Assembly: GCA_965661085.1 (NCBI GenBank)
Contig: CBFIDA010000011.1
Location: 1 to 42,969 of the forward strand
Length of the DNA: 42,969 nucleotides
Source: CBFIDA01 sp965661085
Lineage (GTDB): Bacteria > Pseudomonadota > Gammaproteobacteria > Comchoanobacterales > Comchoanobacteraceae
Reading direction: 5' to 3'
Positions within the stretch are counted from its first letter, which is position 1. Every line of letters starts with the position of its first letter. Under the pieces are notes generated by a model. It worked only from the letters and a program-made list of their open reading frames with translations, did not search any database and was not told where the DNA came from. Of this stretch, positions 17,546 to 26,110 are shown one piece after another. The translations under genes were made by a program, and so were the position numbers.

Positions 17546-18430
17546 TTATTCGACAGCTTCTGAACCTGCTACAATTTCAGACAATTCTTGAGTGATCCCC
17601 GCCTGTCTGGCTTTGTTGTAAGCAAGTTTCAAATCATCAATGATGTTGTCGGCATTTTCGGTTGCGTTTTTCATCGACATCATCCGAGCAGCTTGCTCAC
17701 AAGCAATGTTCTCAACCATGGCTTGATAGACTTGTGACTCGATGTAACGATCAAACAGCACGTCCATCACCGACTTGGCGTCTGGCTCGTAAATGTAGTC
17801 CCAGCGCCTTGTGGTTGTGGCGGGGGCTTCTGTTGCATCTGGCAGATCGATGGCCTGCAAAGGCAACAGCTGCAACAGTCTTGGTTTTTGGACCATGGTG
17901 TTGACATAGCGGTTGTAGGCCACAAACACATGCGAGACTTCTTGCTTGGCATACGCATCCAACATGACCTTGACCACCCCAATGATGTCCTGGACACTTG
18001 GTGCGTCGCCAAGGTGATTGGCATGGCCTAAAATGTTGTGGTCCAAACGATTGAAAAATTGACCTGCTTTGCTGCCAATGAGGCACAAATCGACATCAAC
18101 GCCATCGTCCAGCCAGTGTTTGAAGTGCTGAAGCGTGGCTTTGAAAAGATTGGCATTCAAGCCACCACAAAGACCCCGATCTGAAGAAACCACAATGCAA
18201 CCCACACGCGTTAGAGGACGCGTTTGTAGATAAGGGTGACGGTATTCACTCTGGCTTTGTGCCACATGCTGGATGACCTCAAGCATTTTGTCGGCATACG
18301 GACGACCTTTGGCCATGCGTTGCTGAGTCTTGCCCAATTTGCTGGCGGCAACCAGTTCCATGGCACGCGTGATTTTCTTGGTTTTTTGCGTGCTATGAAT
18401 CGTCGCTTTGACTTTGGCAATTTGTGACAT
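17546..18430 (-). CDS. atpG: ATP synthase F1 subunit gamma
   Basis: Gamma is the rotating shaft that couples the c-ring to the catalytic beta subunits. The 294-residue protein has the N-terminal helix motif KVKATIHSTQKTKKITRAME, the central SSDRGLCGGLN segment and the C-terminal MKNATENADNIIDDL and YNKARQAGITQELSEI helices, which are conserved in the family. The spacings to atpA (14 bases) and atpD (24 bases) are normal for the operon. Confidence 0.97.
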   Translation of the reverse strand: MSQIAKVKATIHSTQKTKKITRAMELVAASKLGKTQQRMAKGRPYADKMLEVIQHVAQSQSEYRHPYLQTRPLTRVGCIVVSSDRGLCGGLNANLFKATLQHFKHWLDDGVDVDLCLIGSKAGQFFNRLDHNILGHANHLGDAPSVQDIIGVVKVMLDAYAKQEVSHVFVAYNRYVNTMVQKPRLLQLLPLQAIDLPDATEAPATTTRRWDYIYEPDAKSVMDVLFDRYIESQVYQAMVENIACEQAARMMSMKNATENADNIIDDLKLAYNKARQAGITQELSEIVAGSEAVE

Positions 18431-18444
18431 AAATCGTCCTTAGG

Positions 18445-19998
18445 TTACCAGGTTTGGTTTTGTTTGAAGGCGGTGGCCGCATCGTGTAAGGCTTGCACCA
18501 CGTCGTCCGTCAATTTTGGTGTTTGGTTGATGCCATCGACCAAATTTGTACATTTGTCGGTCAAATACTGGTGCCAAGCGGCTTCGCATGCCACAACATC
18601 GGTCACGGCAACGTCATCCAAATAGCCATGTTCCACAAAGAACAATGAAGCGGCCATCAATGCCACAGAAAGGGGCTGGTATTGTGGCTGTTTCAACAGC
18701 TCAGTGATGCGCTGACCACGCTCAAGCTGCTTACGTGTGGCTTCATCCAAATCGGAAGCAAACTGTGAAAACGCTTCCAGCTCTCGGAACTGTGCCAAAG
18801 CCAAACGCACGCCACCGCCCAATTTTTTGATGATGTGTGTTTGTGCTGCACCGCCAACTCGTGACACCGACAAACCTGCGTTGATCGCAGGACGGATGCC
18901 GGCATTGAAAATGTCTGCACCCAAATAAATCTGGCCATCGGTGATCGAAATCACATTGGTGGGCACAAAAGCCGACACATCGCCCGCTTGGGTTTCAATG
19001 ATGGGCAACGCGGTCAATGAACCGGTTTGACCTTTTACCGCGCCATCTGTGAACTTTTCGACGTAAGCGGCACTGACACGTGACGCACGCTCAAGCAATC
19101 TGGAGTGCAGATAAAACACATCGCCTGGAAATGCTTCACGACCTGGTGGACGTCTCAACAACAATGAAATTTGACGGTACGCCACCGCTTGCTTCGACAA
19201 ATCATCGTAAACGATCAAAGCATCTTCACCGTGATCACGGAAATACTCACCCATGGTACAACCTGAGTAGGCCGACATGTATTGCAATGCTGCGGCCTCT
19301 TCTGCTGTGGCAACGACCACAATGGTATGTGCCAAGGCGTCATGGTCTTCTAGCTTTTTGATGATGGCCGCAACAGACGATGCTTTTTGGCCAATGGCCA
19401 CATAAACACATTTGATGCCCTGATCTTTTTGATTGATGATGGTATCAATGGCAATCGCCGTCTTACCTGTTTGACGGTCACCAATGATCAATTCACGCTG
19501 ACCTCGACCAATGGGCACCATGGCATCGATCGACTTAAGCCCTGTTTGCAACGGTTGATCCACCGATTGTCTTTCAATGACACCAGGGGCGACGATTTCA
19601 ATGGGTTTGGATTGTTTGGTTTGAATTGGGCCTTTGCCATCGATGGGTTGACCCAGTGCATTGACCACACGGCCGAGCAATTCTGGGCCCACAGGCACTT
19701 CAATGATGCGACCTGTGCAACGCACACGATCGTTTTCTTGGAGATGCTTGTAGTCGCCGAGCACCACCGCACCAACAGAGTCCTCTTCCAAGTTCAACGC
19801 CATGCCATAGCAATTTTCACCAGGCAGCTCAATCATTTCGCCCGACATGACTTGGTCCAGACCGTAAATACGGACGATGCCATCTTTCAGGCTGACAATG
19901 GTGCCTTCGACTTGTGTTTCTTGGCTGATGTTGGCGTTCTCAATGCGCTCACGCACCAGGCGGCTGACCTCAGCTGGGCTCAATTCTTTAATGGTCAT
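18445..19998 (-). CDS. atpA: ATP synthase F1 subunit alpha
   Basis: This is the non-catalytic nucleotide-binding subunit alternating with beta in F1. The 517-residue protein has the P-loop GDRQTGKTA (about 169-177), the YDDLSKQA segment, the PGREAFPGDVFYLHSRLLER signature and the alpha C-terminal helical domain. The length matches E. coli AtpA (513). It starts 18 bases after atpH. Confidence 0.98.
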   Translation of the reverse strand: MTIKELSPAEVSRLVRERIENANISQETQVEGTIVSLKDGIVRIYGLDQVMSGEMIELPGENCYGMALNLEEDSVGAVVLGDYKHLQENDRVRCTGRIIEVPVGPELLGRVVNALGQPIDGKGPIQTKQSKPIEIVAPGVIERQSVDQPLQTGLKSIDAMVPIGRGQRELIIGDRQTGKTAIAIDTIINQKDQGIKCVYVAIGQKASSVAAIIKKLEDHDALAHTIVVVATAEEAAALQYMSAYSGCTMGEYFRDHGEDALIVYDDLSKQAVAYRQISLLLRRPPGREAFPGDVFYLHSRLLERASRVSAAYVEKFTDGAVKGQTGSLTALPIIETQAGDVSAFVPTNVISITDGQIYLGADIFNAGIRPAINAGLSVSRVGGAAQTHIIKKLGGGVRLALAQFRELEAFSQFASDLDEATRKQLERGQRITELLKQPQYQPLSVALMAASLFFVEHGYLDDVAVTDVVACEAAWHQYLTDKCTNLVDGINQTPKLTDDVVQALHDAATAFKQNQTW

Positions 19999-20016
19999 AA
20001 TGGTTTTCCTCTGTGT

Positions 20017-20556
20017 TTAATGCATCAGTTGTCGTTTGAGGCGCTGCAATTGACCGCGCACAGACAGATCAATCACTTGATCGCCCACACGAATGCGGGC
20101 ACCACCAATCAAATCGGGCACAACAGAAACGGTGGCAACAATTTCTTTGTTGTACTTCTTGGCAAGCCAATCCGTCAGTTTGGCTTGTGACTTTGCAGAA
20201 AGTTTGAAAGCAGACTCAATGACGACACGTTGTCGACGCATGGAGACATCAACCAAGACTTGCAATTCTGCCAACAATGCTGGCAGCAGCGCCAGACGGC
20301 GGTACTGTGCCAGCAAAATCATCAAACGCTGAAAGCTGTTGTCTTGGATGCCCAAATCTGCAAGCACCGACACAATCAATTCGGCGGTTTTGGCCGGTGT
20401 CCAAGCCGGATGTTGCAGACTGGCACGCAGCGCATCTTCCGACAATGCCGCCGCAAACGCTTGCAGATACTGCTGCCACTGCTGCATTTGATTCTGCTGT
20501 GTTGCCACATCAAAAATGGCCTTGGCGTAAGGACGTACGGTGCTGGAGTGGTGCAT
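20017..20556 (-). CDS. atpH: ATP synthase F1 subunit delta
   Basis: Delta links F1 to the peripheral stalk formed by subunit b. The 179-residue product shows the family pattern: RPYAKAIFDVA at the N-terminus, a helical bundle over about 1-105, and the C-terminal signature VPDLIGGARIRVGDQVIDLS. The length is typical. It lies 3 bases after atpF. Confidence 0.96.
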   Translation of the reverse strand: MHHSSTVRPYAKAIFDVATQQNQMQQWQQYLQAFAAALSEDALRASLQHPAWTPAKTAELIVSVLADLGIQDNSFQRLMILLAQYRRLALLPALLAELQVLVDVSMRRQRVVIESAFKLSAKSQAKLTDWLAKKYNKEIVATVSVVPDLIGGARIRVGDQVIDLSVRGQLQRLKRQLMH

Positions 20557-20559
20557 GCT

Positions 20560-21030
20560 TTATCCCTCTGCAATCAAGTCATCAATCATGGTTTCACTGG
20601 CTTTTGCGGTGAACTTTTTCTGTAGAATTTTCTCCGCCGCGGTCAGTGCCAACTGTGCCACGTCCTGCGTCAAAGCCGCATGCGCCGCCTCGATGGTTTG
20701 CGTCAACTCTTGATTGGCCCTTTCCCGAATCAATGCGCTTTCATCCATCGCCTTTTCTTTGGCATTTTGGACCGTGGCATGGGCGCGCTGGTCAGCTTCA
20801 TCAACAATGTTTTTGGCATTGTTTTTGGCTTCCGTCAGCAAAGCGTCTCGCTTTTTGGTCGCCGCTTCAAGGTCTTTTTGACCTTTCTCAGCAGCAGCCA
20901 AACCATCCGCAATGGTCTTTGCGCGCTCATCCAAAGCTTGATGGACAGGCGGCATCACATAGCGCATGGTGAATGCGACAAAGATGGCAAATGTGATCAT
21001 CTGACCAATCAATGTTACGTTGATGTTCAT
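20560..21030 (-). CDS. atpF: ATP synthase F0 subunit b
   Basis: Subunit b is the dimeric peripheral stalk. The 156-residue protein has the short N-terminal membrane helix (MNINVTLIGQMITFAIFVAF), the conserved MPPVHQALDERAKTI segment, and then a long Ala/Lys/Glu-rich coiled coil to the C-terminus. The length matches E. coli (156). Confidence 0.96.
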   Translation of the reverse strand: MNINVTLIGQMITFAIFVAFTMRYVMPPVHQALDERAKTIADGLAAAEKGQKDLEAATKKRDALLTEAKNNAKNIVDEADQRAHATVQNAKEKAMDESALIRERANQELTQTIEAAHAALTQDVAQLALTAAEKILQKKFTAKASETMIDDLIAEG

Positions 21031-21062
21031 GGCGGTTCTCCGAAGGTCGAGTCACAAATCAA

Positions 21063-21353
21063 TCAGTGCATGTACTTGACCAAATGCTCAAGGAAAGGAC
21101 TGCTGGTGGTGAACCACAATGCAATACCCACACCAATCATGGTCACGGCATCCAAAAGACCTGCCACCACAAACATCTTAACCTGCAGCATGGACACCAT
21201 TTCAGGCTGACGTGCTGCGCCTTCTAGGAAGCGGCCACCCAACAGACCAAAGCCGATGGCTGTGCCCAAAGCGCCAAGGCCAATCAACAAAGAAACTGCC
21301 AAAACAGTCATGCCTTCTAGGTTTGCGACCATGGCCGCTGCGTTCTGTATCAT
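21063..21353 (-). CDS. atpE: ATP synthase F0 subunit c
   Basis: Subunit c forms the proton-driven ring in the inner membrane. The 96-residue protein has two membrane helices joined by the polar loop GRFLEGAARQPE (R48, Q49, P50), and the proton-carrying Asp is D68 in AGLLDAVTM. There is no sodium-type signature around it. It is about 17 residues longer than the E. coli protein because of short N- and C-terminal extensions. GAGGAG lies before ATG 21353, supporting this start. Confidence 0.97.
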   Translation of the reverse strand: MIQNAAAMVANLEGMTVLAVSLLIGLGALGTAIGFGLLGGRFLEGAARQPEMVSMLQVKMFVVAGLLDAVTMIGVGIALWFTTSSPFLEHLVKYMH

Positions 21354-21380
21354 ATGTCACTCCTCACGTGGACGTTTAGA

Positions 21381-22172
21381 TTAATGATGGTCCTTTGCCA
21401 TACTGAAATAAACAATGGACAACATCATAAAGATGAAAGCCTGTAAGACAATAATCAAAATGTGAAATATTGCCCAAGGCGCTCCCAATAACCATTGCCA
21501 CTTCCAAGGCAGCAATGCAATCAGCATAAAGATCAGTTCACCGGCATACAAGTTGCCAAAAAGTCGCAGGGCAAGCGAGACTGGCTTGGCCAGCTCTTCC
21601 ACCAACTTTAGTACCAAATTGACAGGAATGGCTGCAGGCGTGTTAAAGGGATGCAATGTGAATTCCTTAAGCATGCCAAAACCACCCTTGTAACGAAACC
21701 CGTACAAGATGAGCAGAAAAAACACCGACAGCGACAAACCAAAGGTCAAATTGGGGTCGGTGGTCGGCACCACACGCAGATGCGATACTCCAATGAAACT
21801 GGCCAGCCTGGGCAACAAATCCACCGGCACAAGATCCATGAAGTTCATCAAGAACACCCAAACCAAAATGGTGAGGGCAAACGCACTGACAAACGGATCA
21901 CGCGCTTTCATGGTTTCAAGGACCTGATCATCGACAAAAGTGATGAGGGTTTCAACCAAATTTTGTTTTTTGCCTGGAACACCTGTGACCATACGCTTGG
22001 CCGCTTGCCTAAAAATGACCAAAAACAAGCACCCTAGCCCAGTGGAAAACAGCAAGGTGTCTAAATTCAAAACCCAAAACCCATTGGGATCGGTGTTGGA
22101 CGTCAGAAAAAAGTGCCAGTTCACCAAGTGATGCTGTATGTATTCCGATTGCGTGATGTCGGTGACATGCAT
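21381..22172 (-). CDS. atpB: ATP synthase F0 subunit a
   Basis: Subunit a provides the proton half-channels against the c-ring. The 263-residue product has five or six membrane helices, the essential arginine in PVSLALRLFGN, and the conserved helix with FNTPAAIPVNL. I chose ATG 22172 (MHVTDITQSEY) because GGGGAAG lies before it; the frame extends 16 codons upstream, but that stretch overlaps atpI and is unlike the family. Confidence 0.96.
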   Translation of the reverse strand: MHVTDITQSEYIQHHLVNWHFFLTSNTDPNGFWVLNLDTLLFSTGLGCLFLVIFRQAAKRMVTGVPGKKQNLVETLITFVDDQVLETMKARDPFVSAFALTILVWVFLMNFMDLVPVDLLPRLASFIGVSHLRVVPTTDPNLTFGLSLSVFFLLILYGFRYKGGFGMLKEFTLHPFNTPAAIPVNLVLKLVEELAKPVSLALRLFGNLYAGELIFMLIALLPWKWQWLLGAPWAIFHILIIVLQAFIFMMLSIVYFSMAKDHH

Positions 22173-22182
22173 GCTCTTCCCC

Positions 22183-22557
22183 TCAAGTGCGCAGCCACAA
22201 CGGCGCCCAAAAATAAACACTCTGCAGCACCATCAATGCCAACACAAACGGCAACATGCTTGGTGAGAACCAAGTCACACAGCGCCAACCCAACATGGCC
22301 AAAAGCATCAATTTGCAACATTCGCCTCGATAAAACGCAGCTGCAATGTGCTTTGCCTGCCGCGCGCCTCGATGACGAAACGCCATCCAAACAAACACGC
22401 CTTGAGCCAGCCCATAAACCATCGTGCCCAGCAATGCACTCCAACCCGCCCTGGGGTCCCAAAACGCCCAACACAGCACCGAAAATGCAGCACCACAGTA
22501 GAGTTGCAGAAAATAAAATTGCGCAGCCCATAAAGCTTTGTGAAGCTGTGCTGGCAT
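22183..22557 (-). CDS. atpI: ATP synthase accessory protein AtpI
   Basis: This is the first gene of the ATP synthase operon. The product is a 124-residue protein with about four hydrophobic segments, the size and position expected for AtpI, which assists c-ring assembly or Mg2+ supply. Sequence conservation in AtpI is low, so the call depends on location directly before atpB as well as topology. An in-frame GTG at 22569 would add four residues. Confidence 0.85.
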   Translation of the reverse strand: MPAQLHKALWAAQFYFLQLYCGAAFSVLCWAFWDPRAGWSALLGTMVYGLAQGVFVWMAFRHRGARQAKHIAAAFYRGECCKLMLLAMLGWRCVTWFSPSMLPFVLALMVLQSVYFWAPLWLRT

Positions 22558-22591
22558 GCTTTTACTCACTACAAATCATTATCTTGCGCCG

Positions 22592-22619
22592 ATTCTAACA
22601 CAGCCACAATTATAATCAA
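22592..22619 (-). promoter_or_regulatory. Probable promoter of the ATP synthase operon
   Basis: On the minus strand TTGATT (22614-22619) and TAGAAT (22592-22597) are separated by 16 bases, about 35 bases before atpI. It lies in the divergent region shared with the trm112-like gene. Confidence 0.5.
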
Positions 22620-22704
22620 GACCCTTATGATGCTTTTTCGTCACAACACACCACACCATCGCCATGATGATGCCCATGCGGCCAAATGCCACAGGGGCCA
22701 ACAC

Positions 22705-22733
22705 TTGAACCGTCTGTGCCAGACTGTTAAAAT
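22705..22733 (+). promoter_or_regulatory. Probable promoter of the trm112-hit-pip genes
   Basis: TTGAAC (22705-22710) and TAAAAT (22728-22733) are spaced by 17 bases, followed by GGAAG and the ATG at 22760. The position and spacing are good for sigma-70. Confidence 0.6.
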
Positions 22734-22759
22734 ACTTGTAGCCATTTTGGAAGACTCGC

Positions 22760-22957
22760 ATGTCAAACATCAAAGCACTGCTGCCACATTTGGTGTGCCC
22801 AGAGACCAAAGGGCGCCTTGTGCTGAGCCCTGACCAAAAAGAACTTTGGTGCAAAACGAGCAGCCTTGCCTATCCCATTCGAGACGGGATTCCTGTGATG
22901 CTGATTGCCGAAGCACGCACACTCACTGCCGACGAACAACTGCTGGACTGCTCATGA
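22760..22957 (+). CDS. Trm112-family protein (YcaR-like)
   Basis: This small protein of 65 residues has the family pattern LVCPETKGRL near the N-terminus and LAYPIRDGIPVML toward the C-terminus. Trm112-like proteins are often activators of methyltransferases or of unknown role in bacteria; in E. coli the homologue YcaR lies beside kdsB. GGAAG precedes the ATG. It overlaps the following HIT gene by ATGA, so the two are co-translated, which is an unusual partnership. Confidence 0.88.
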   Translation: MSNIKALLPHLVCPETKGRLVLSPDQKELWCKTSSLAYPIRDGIPVMLIAEARTLTADEQLLDCS

Positions 22958-23292
22958 GCACCCTCTTTGACAAGATCATTGATCGCACCATACCTGCTGA
23001 CATTGTGTACGAAGACGAAAGCTGTTTGGCTTTTCGCGACATTCACCCCCAGGCACCCACGCATTGTTTGATCATTCCTAAAAAAGCCATCGCCAAACTC
23101 AGCGATGCCACACCCAACGACGCCAGCATCTTAGGGCATCTCATGACCAAAGTGGGTGTGGTGGCAGCACAAGTGTGCCCCGATCAAGATTTTCGGGTGG
23201 TCATCAACAATGGTGCTGAAGCAGGACAAACAGTCTTTCATTTGCACTTGCATCTTTTGGCAGGACGCCCCCTAACATGGCCACCTGGCTAA
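22954..23292 (+). CDS. HIT-family nucleotide hydrolase (HinT-like)
   Basis: The 112-residue product is a histidine-triad protein with the HIT signature HLHLHLLAG near 98-106 and the N-terminal FDKIIDRTIPADIVYEDE pattern typical of HinT purine-nucleoside phosphoramidases, which cleave AMP-lysine-type phosphoramidates. It starts at the ATGA overlap with the trm112-like gene; a longer frame upstream exists but overlaps that gene entirely. The next gene follows after six bases. Confidence 0.94.
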   Translation: MSTLFDKIIDRTIPADIVYEDESCLAFRDIHPQAPTHCLIIPKKAIAKLSDATPNDASILGHLMTKVGVVAAQVCPDQDFRVVINNGAEAGQTVFHLHLHLLAGRPLTWPPG

Positions 23293-23298
23293 AATCAC

Positions 23299-24273
23299 AT
23301 GGCAGAGCACGACATGGACACCCACCCCACCCCAACACATCAAGGTCACTTGCAAGTCACAGATCAGCATCAGGTCTATCATGCATGCTATGGCAACCCC
23401 AAGGGCCAACCGGTCTTGTTTGTTCATGGTGGGCCCGGTGGCGGCACCCAACCCAAAGACACCGATTTTTTTGATCTCACCCAGTATTGGGTGGTTTTGG
23501 TGGACCAACGTGGCTGTGGCCAAAGCACCCCTTTGGGTGAACTGACCGACAACACCACCCAAGCTTTGATCTCGGACTTTGAGGCCATTCGCCAACACTT
23601 GGGCATCACAAAGTGGATGTTGTTTGGCGGATCATGGGGCTCAACTTTGAGCTTGGCCTATGCACAAGCGCACCCCCAGACCATCACCCATCTGTTTTTG
23701 CGTGGCATTTTTCTGGGGCGTGACCGCGGCACCCAATGGATTTGTCGTGAGGGCGGCGCCAGTCGGGTTTGGCCTGAGCATTGGCAAACACTGGTAGAAG
23801 CCTGTCCTGAACTGGCGCACAGCGAAGATCCCGTGCAAACCCTCTACCAAGCTGTCACCCAGGCGGACATGACACAACGCCAGGCGGCATGTGCTGCTTT
23901 TGCCCGTTGGGAAGGCGCCATCTCCAAACACCAACACAGCAGCGCAATGGCCGAGGCATTTGCCACATGGCCACTGAGCTACAGCATTGCCAGAATTGAG
24001 CTACATTACATGGTCCATGGCTTCTTTTTTGCCCCCGATCAATTGATTCACAATCTCGGTCGCATCGCGCATATCCCCATGGACATTGTCCATGGTCGTT
24101 ATGATTTGATTTGCCCCATCGACGATGCGTTTTTATTGCATCAACGGATGCAAGCGCTCAATACACAACGCCCACCCTGCCTGATGGTGATCGATGATGC
24201 TGGCCATGCTGCCTCTGAGCCCGGCATCCACGTGGCACTCCAAACGCTGACTCAGGAAGCATTGCTCAACTGA
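23299..24273 (+). CDS. pip: Proline iminopeptidase (prolyl aminopeptidase), S33
   Basis: This cytosolic serine peptidase removes N-terminal proline from peptides. The 324-residue protein shows the oxyanion motif HGGPGGG at 43-49, DQRGCGQS at 69-76, the nucleophile in GGSWGS (S112), D269 in HGRYDLICP and H303 in DAGHAASEP, all diagnostic of the family. The length is typical. A second possible start is ATG 23314; neither has a clear ribosome site, so translation may be coupled to the HIT gene six bases upstream. Confidence 0.95.
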   Translation: MAEHDMDTHPTPTHQGHLQVTDQHQVYHACYGNPKGQPVLFVHGGPGGGTQPKDTDFFDLTQYWVVLVDQRGCGQSTPLGELTDNTTQALISDFEAIRQHLGITKWMLFGGSWGSTLSLAYAQAHPQTITHLFLRGIFLGRDRGTQWICREGGASRVWPEHWQTLVEACPELAHSEDPVQTLYQAVTQADMTQRQAACAAFARWEGAISKHQHSSAMAEAFATWPLSYSIARIELHYMVHGFFFAPDQLIHNLGRIAHIPMDIVHGRYDLICPIDDAFLLHQRMQALNTQRPPCLMVIDDAGHAASEPGIHVALQTLTQEALLN

Positions 24274-24317
24274 TCAGGCGACCTCAGAAAATGCCAAACC
24301 TGGCAAACGTTGCCTGA
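24274..24317. terminator. Nested inverted repeats between convergent pip and hipA
   Basis: Outer arms at 24274-24282 and 24309-24317 pair over nine positions with one mismatch. They enclose an inner perfect 5-bp pair, TGCCA at 24292-24296 and TGGCA at 24301-24305. The structure begins one base after the pip stop and ends two bases before the hipA stop. There is no U-run, so a bidirectional stem or RNA end is likely but not certain. Confidence 0.45.
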
Positions 24318-24319
24318 GC

Positions 24320-25558
24320 TCAGCGCATCAGCCGCTTGGCACGCATTTCAATGACAGCAATGATCGCATCAAACACATCCGACACCAGCCCGTGCCGCAT
24401 GAGATTTGCTTTCAAAGTGGGCGCTGCTGCCATCATGCGCTCTGCCATCGCATGCATCTGGTGATTCATGACAGATTGTGCAACCTTGGTGTTTGGCACA
24501 AAGTGATGAAAATGTCGTCGAAACACATCCTTTGGCTTGTATTTACCACCAATCTTCATCGCCATCTTTTCCGACAAATCTGGATAAATGGCAGTGCTGA
24601 GCAAATCATAAGCTGGCGCCAACACTGGTTTTTCACCCTTGTAGAGCAAAGAAAAATTCTTACCATGGGCATCGGCATTGCCCACCACATAATTGAATAT
24701 CACAATGTTCAGCAGTTTCATCTGGTCAACTGCTGGGCGCGCCACATGTTTGATGACCACATCCTGACATGCTGCAATGCTGGGGCCACCTTCACGTTCA
24801 TATTTCAGCTCAGGCGCCACACCAAGTGCCTGACAAAAATCTTCCTGATGTAGGCGCGTGATCACCCCATGGTCATTGACCTGTCGGTCATAGCGTGCCA
24901 CAAGGCAATAAGGCCTATCACCAACAAAGTGCAGCGAAACTTCTGGCACATCCAAACCAACCATCTCCGCCAGCTTCATACAAAACAATTCATTATGGGC
25001 ACTGTCTTTGATGTGCTCGATCATGGGCTTTAAGATGTGGGTTGTCGGCGCACCGTTTTTGATCAGCAAAACTTGCCCATCCTGAAATCCAACCGCCAAC
25101 TTATTCTGTGCACCCGCCAAAGAAAGGCGGCACCCTGCTTCGCCCGCCAGCATTGGACGACGCTTGATGAGATCAAGTATCTTGCTCAGCCGGTCATTGT
25201 CCAAGACTTCTGCATCATCGAAAGTCTCTGGCGGCTGTTGGCCATGTGGATACAGCGCCAACGCACCCGCACAGTCACCACCAACCGCCTCCAGCAAGGC
25301 AAATGGGTTGCCTGAAGAAACCCCCAAACACATGGCCAAACGATCGCGCACACTTGCTTCAGGCAACAACCCTGAGAAAAATGCTTTCACCACACCACCC
25401 CGAAAAGCCTTCTCTTGTAAAGGCATAGAGAGCGAAATGCCAGAAGACGCCATCGCCAAATAATCGGCATCGTAAAAAAAGGCCAGGTCACCTCCATCTG
25501 TTTGCGTCAATTGACCGACCAGCCGATCGTGCAAATACACATCCAACATGCGACTCAT
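24320..25558 (-). CDS. hipA: HipA-type serine/threonine kinase toxin
   Basis: HipA phosphorylates a translation factor (GltX in E. coli) and induces dormancy. The 412-residue protein has the couple_hipA N-terminal domain and the HipA kinase core: SLAGAQNKL at 146-154 with the autophosphorylated serine (S146), the ATP lysine in HILKP (K177), the catalytic NADAHGKN at 294-301 and the metal-binding AYDLLST at 316-322. All catalytic residues are present, so the toxin looks intact. It overlaps hipB by ATGA. The usual substrate, gltX, is elsewhere in this window, but that is not evidence of specificity. Confidence 0.94.
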   Translation of the reverse strand: MSRMLDVYLHDRLVGQLTQTDGGDLAFFYDADYLAMASSGISLSMPLQEKAFRGGVVKAFFSGLLPEASVRDRLAMCLGVSSGNPFALLEAVGGDCAGALALYPHGQQPPETFDDAEVLDNDRLSKILDLIKRRPMLAGEAGCRLSLAGAQNKLAVGFQDGQVLLIKNGAPTTHILKPMIEHIKDSAHNELFCMKLAEMVGLDVPEVSLHFVGDRPYCLVARYDRQVNDHGVITRLHQEDFCQALGVAPELKYEREGGPSIAACQDVVIKHVARPAVDQMKLLNIVIFNYVVGNADAHGKNFSLLYKGEKPVLAPAYDLLSTAIYPDLSEKMAMKIGGKYKPKDVFRRHFHHFVPNTKVAQSVMNHQMHAMAERMMAAAPTLKANLMRHGLVSDVFDAIIAVIEMRAKRLMR

Positions 25559-25755
25559 GGTGTCTCTCCATCAATTTTTATGGTCATCCCCAGCATGGCA
25601 ACGACGGTCAGCACCTTGCCAATATGGCAAGAGGGTTTGCCTTGCTCCAACTCTCGGACAAAACGCACACCGACACCCGCTGTGGCCGCCAACTGTGCTT
25701 GCGTCAAACCTTGCGCTTGACGCGCTTGCTTGACCATCTTTCCCAGGCGCTTCAT
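25555..25755 (-). CDS. hipB: HipB-type antitoxin and repressor
   Basis: This is a 66-residue XRE helix-turn-helix protein with LTQAQLAATAGV and GVRFVRELEQGK as the DNA-reading unit, followed by KVLTVVAMLGM, the HipB-like dimer strand. It should neutralise HipA and repress the operon. I chose ATG 25755, preceded by GGTGGA at a good distance; an upstream TTG (25773) would add six residues. It shares a four-base overlap with hipA. Confidence 0.9.
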   Translation of the reverse strand: MKRLGKMVKQARQAQGLTQAQLAATAGVGVRFVRELEQGKPSCHIGKVLTVVAMLGMTIKIDGETP

Positions 25756-25781
25756 TTTGTCATCCACCGGCAATCCCCATC

Positions 25782-25892
25782 AACCCGACTGGGTTTATTT
25801 TAACACAAAAAGTCAAAAATACAATAAAAAGAACCGATCGGGTTGATTTTTACCCTTGATGCAATGCCACAGCACAAATCATCCCGATCGGG
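25782..25892. promoter_or_regulatory. hipBA promoter flanked by three operator palindromes
   Basis: Three related palindromes built on AACCCGAT-CGGGTT lie at 25782-25796, 25832-25844 and 25883-25892, their centres about 49-50 bp apart. Between the first two, on the minus strand, are TTGTAT (25819-25824) and TAAAAT (25797-25802) with a 16-bp spacer. One operator therefore overlaps the start region and one abuts the -35. The arrangement fits cooperative repression by HipB or the HipBA complex. Confidence 0.75.
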
Positions 25893-25950
25893 TTTTTATT
25901 TCCTCGGTTTTTTACATGAAATGGTGGTGATGGCTTGAAAAGCATGGAGG

Positions 25951-25975
25951 TGGTGTGGCGCATCGCGCCACACCA
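25951..25975. repeat. Perfect 11-bp stem, 3-base loop inverted repeat
   Basis: TGGTGTGGCGC, a three-base loop and its exact complement form a very stable hairpin about 135 bases downstream of hldD on the minus strand, in a 200-base region (25900-26110) without a firm gene. It has no U-run on either strand, so intrinsic termination is only possible; a message-end stabiliser or protein site is an alternative. Confidence 0.6.
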
Positions 25976-26110
25976 AAACCGGCCAATTCACTGATTCAGC
26001 GTACTGGCAATAGGATCAAAGCGCACATTTAAAATGCCAACCGCGCCAATTTTCACCCCTGGCATGCACATGGCACCCAAACATCTGACCCAACAGGCAC
26101 GATAGACGGA

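Noticed and set aside
19387..20190. 267-codon plus-strand frame opposite atpA and atpH
   Set aside because: It crosses two conserved genes on the other strand and has no ribosome site or family match.
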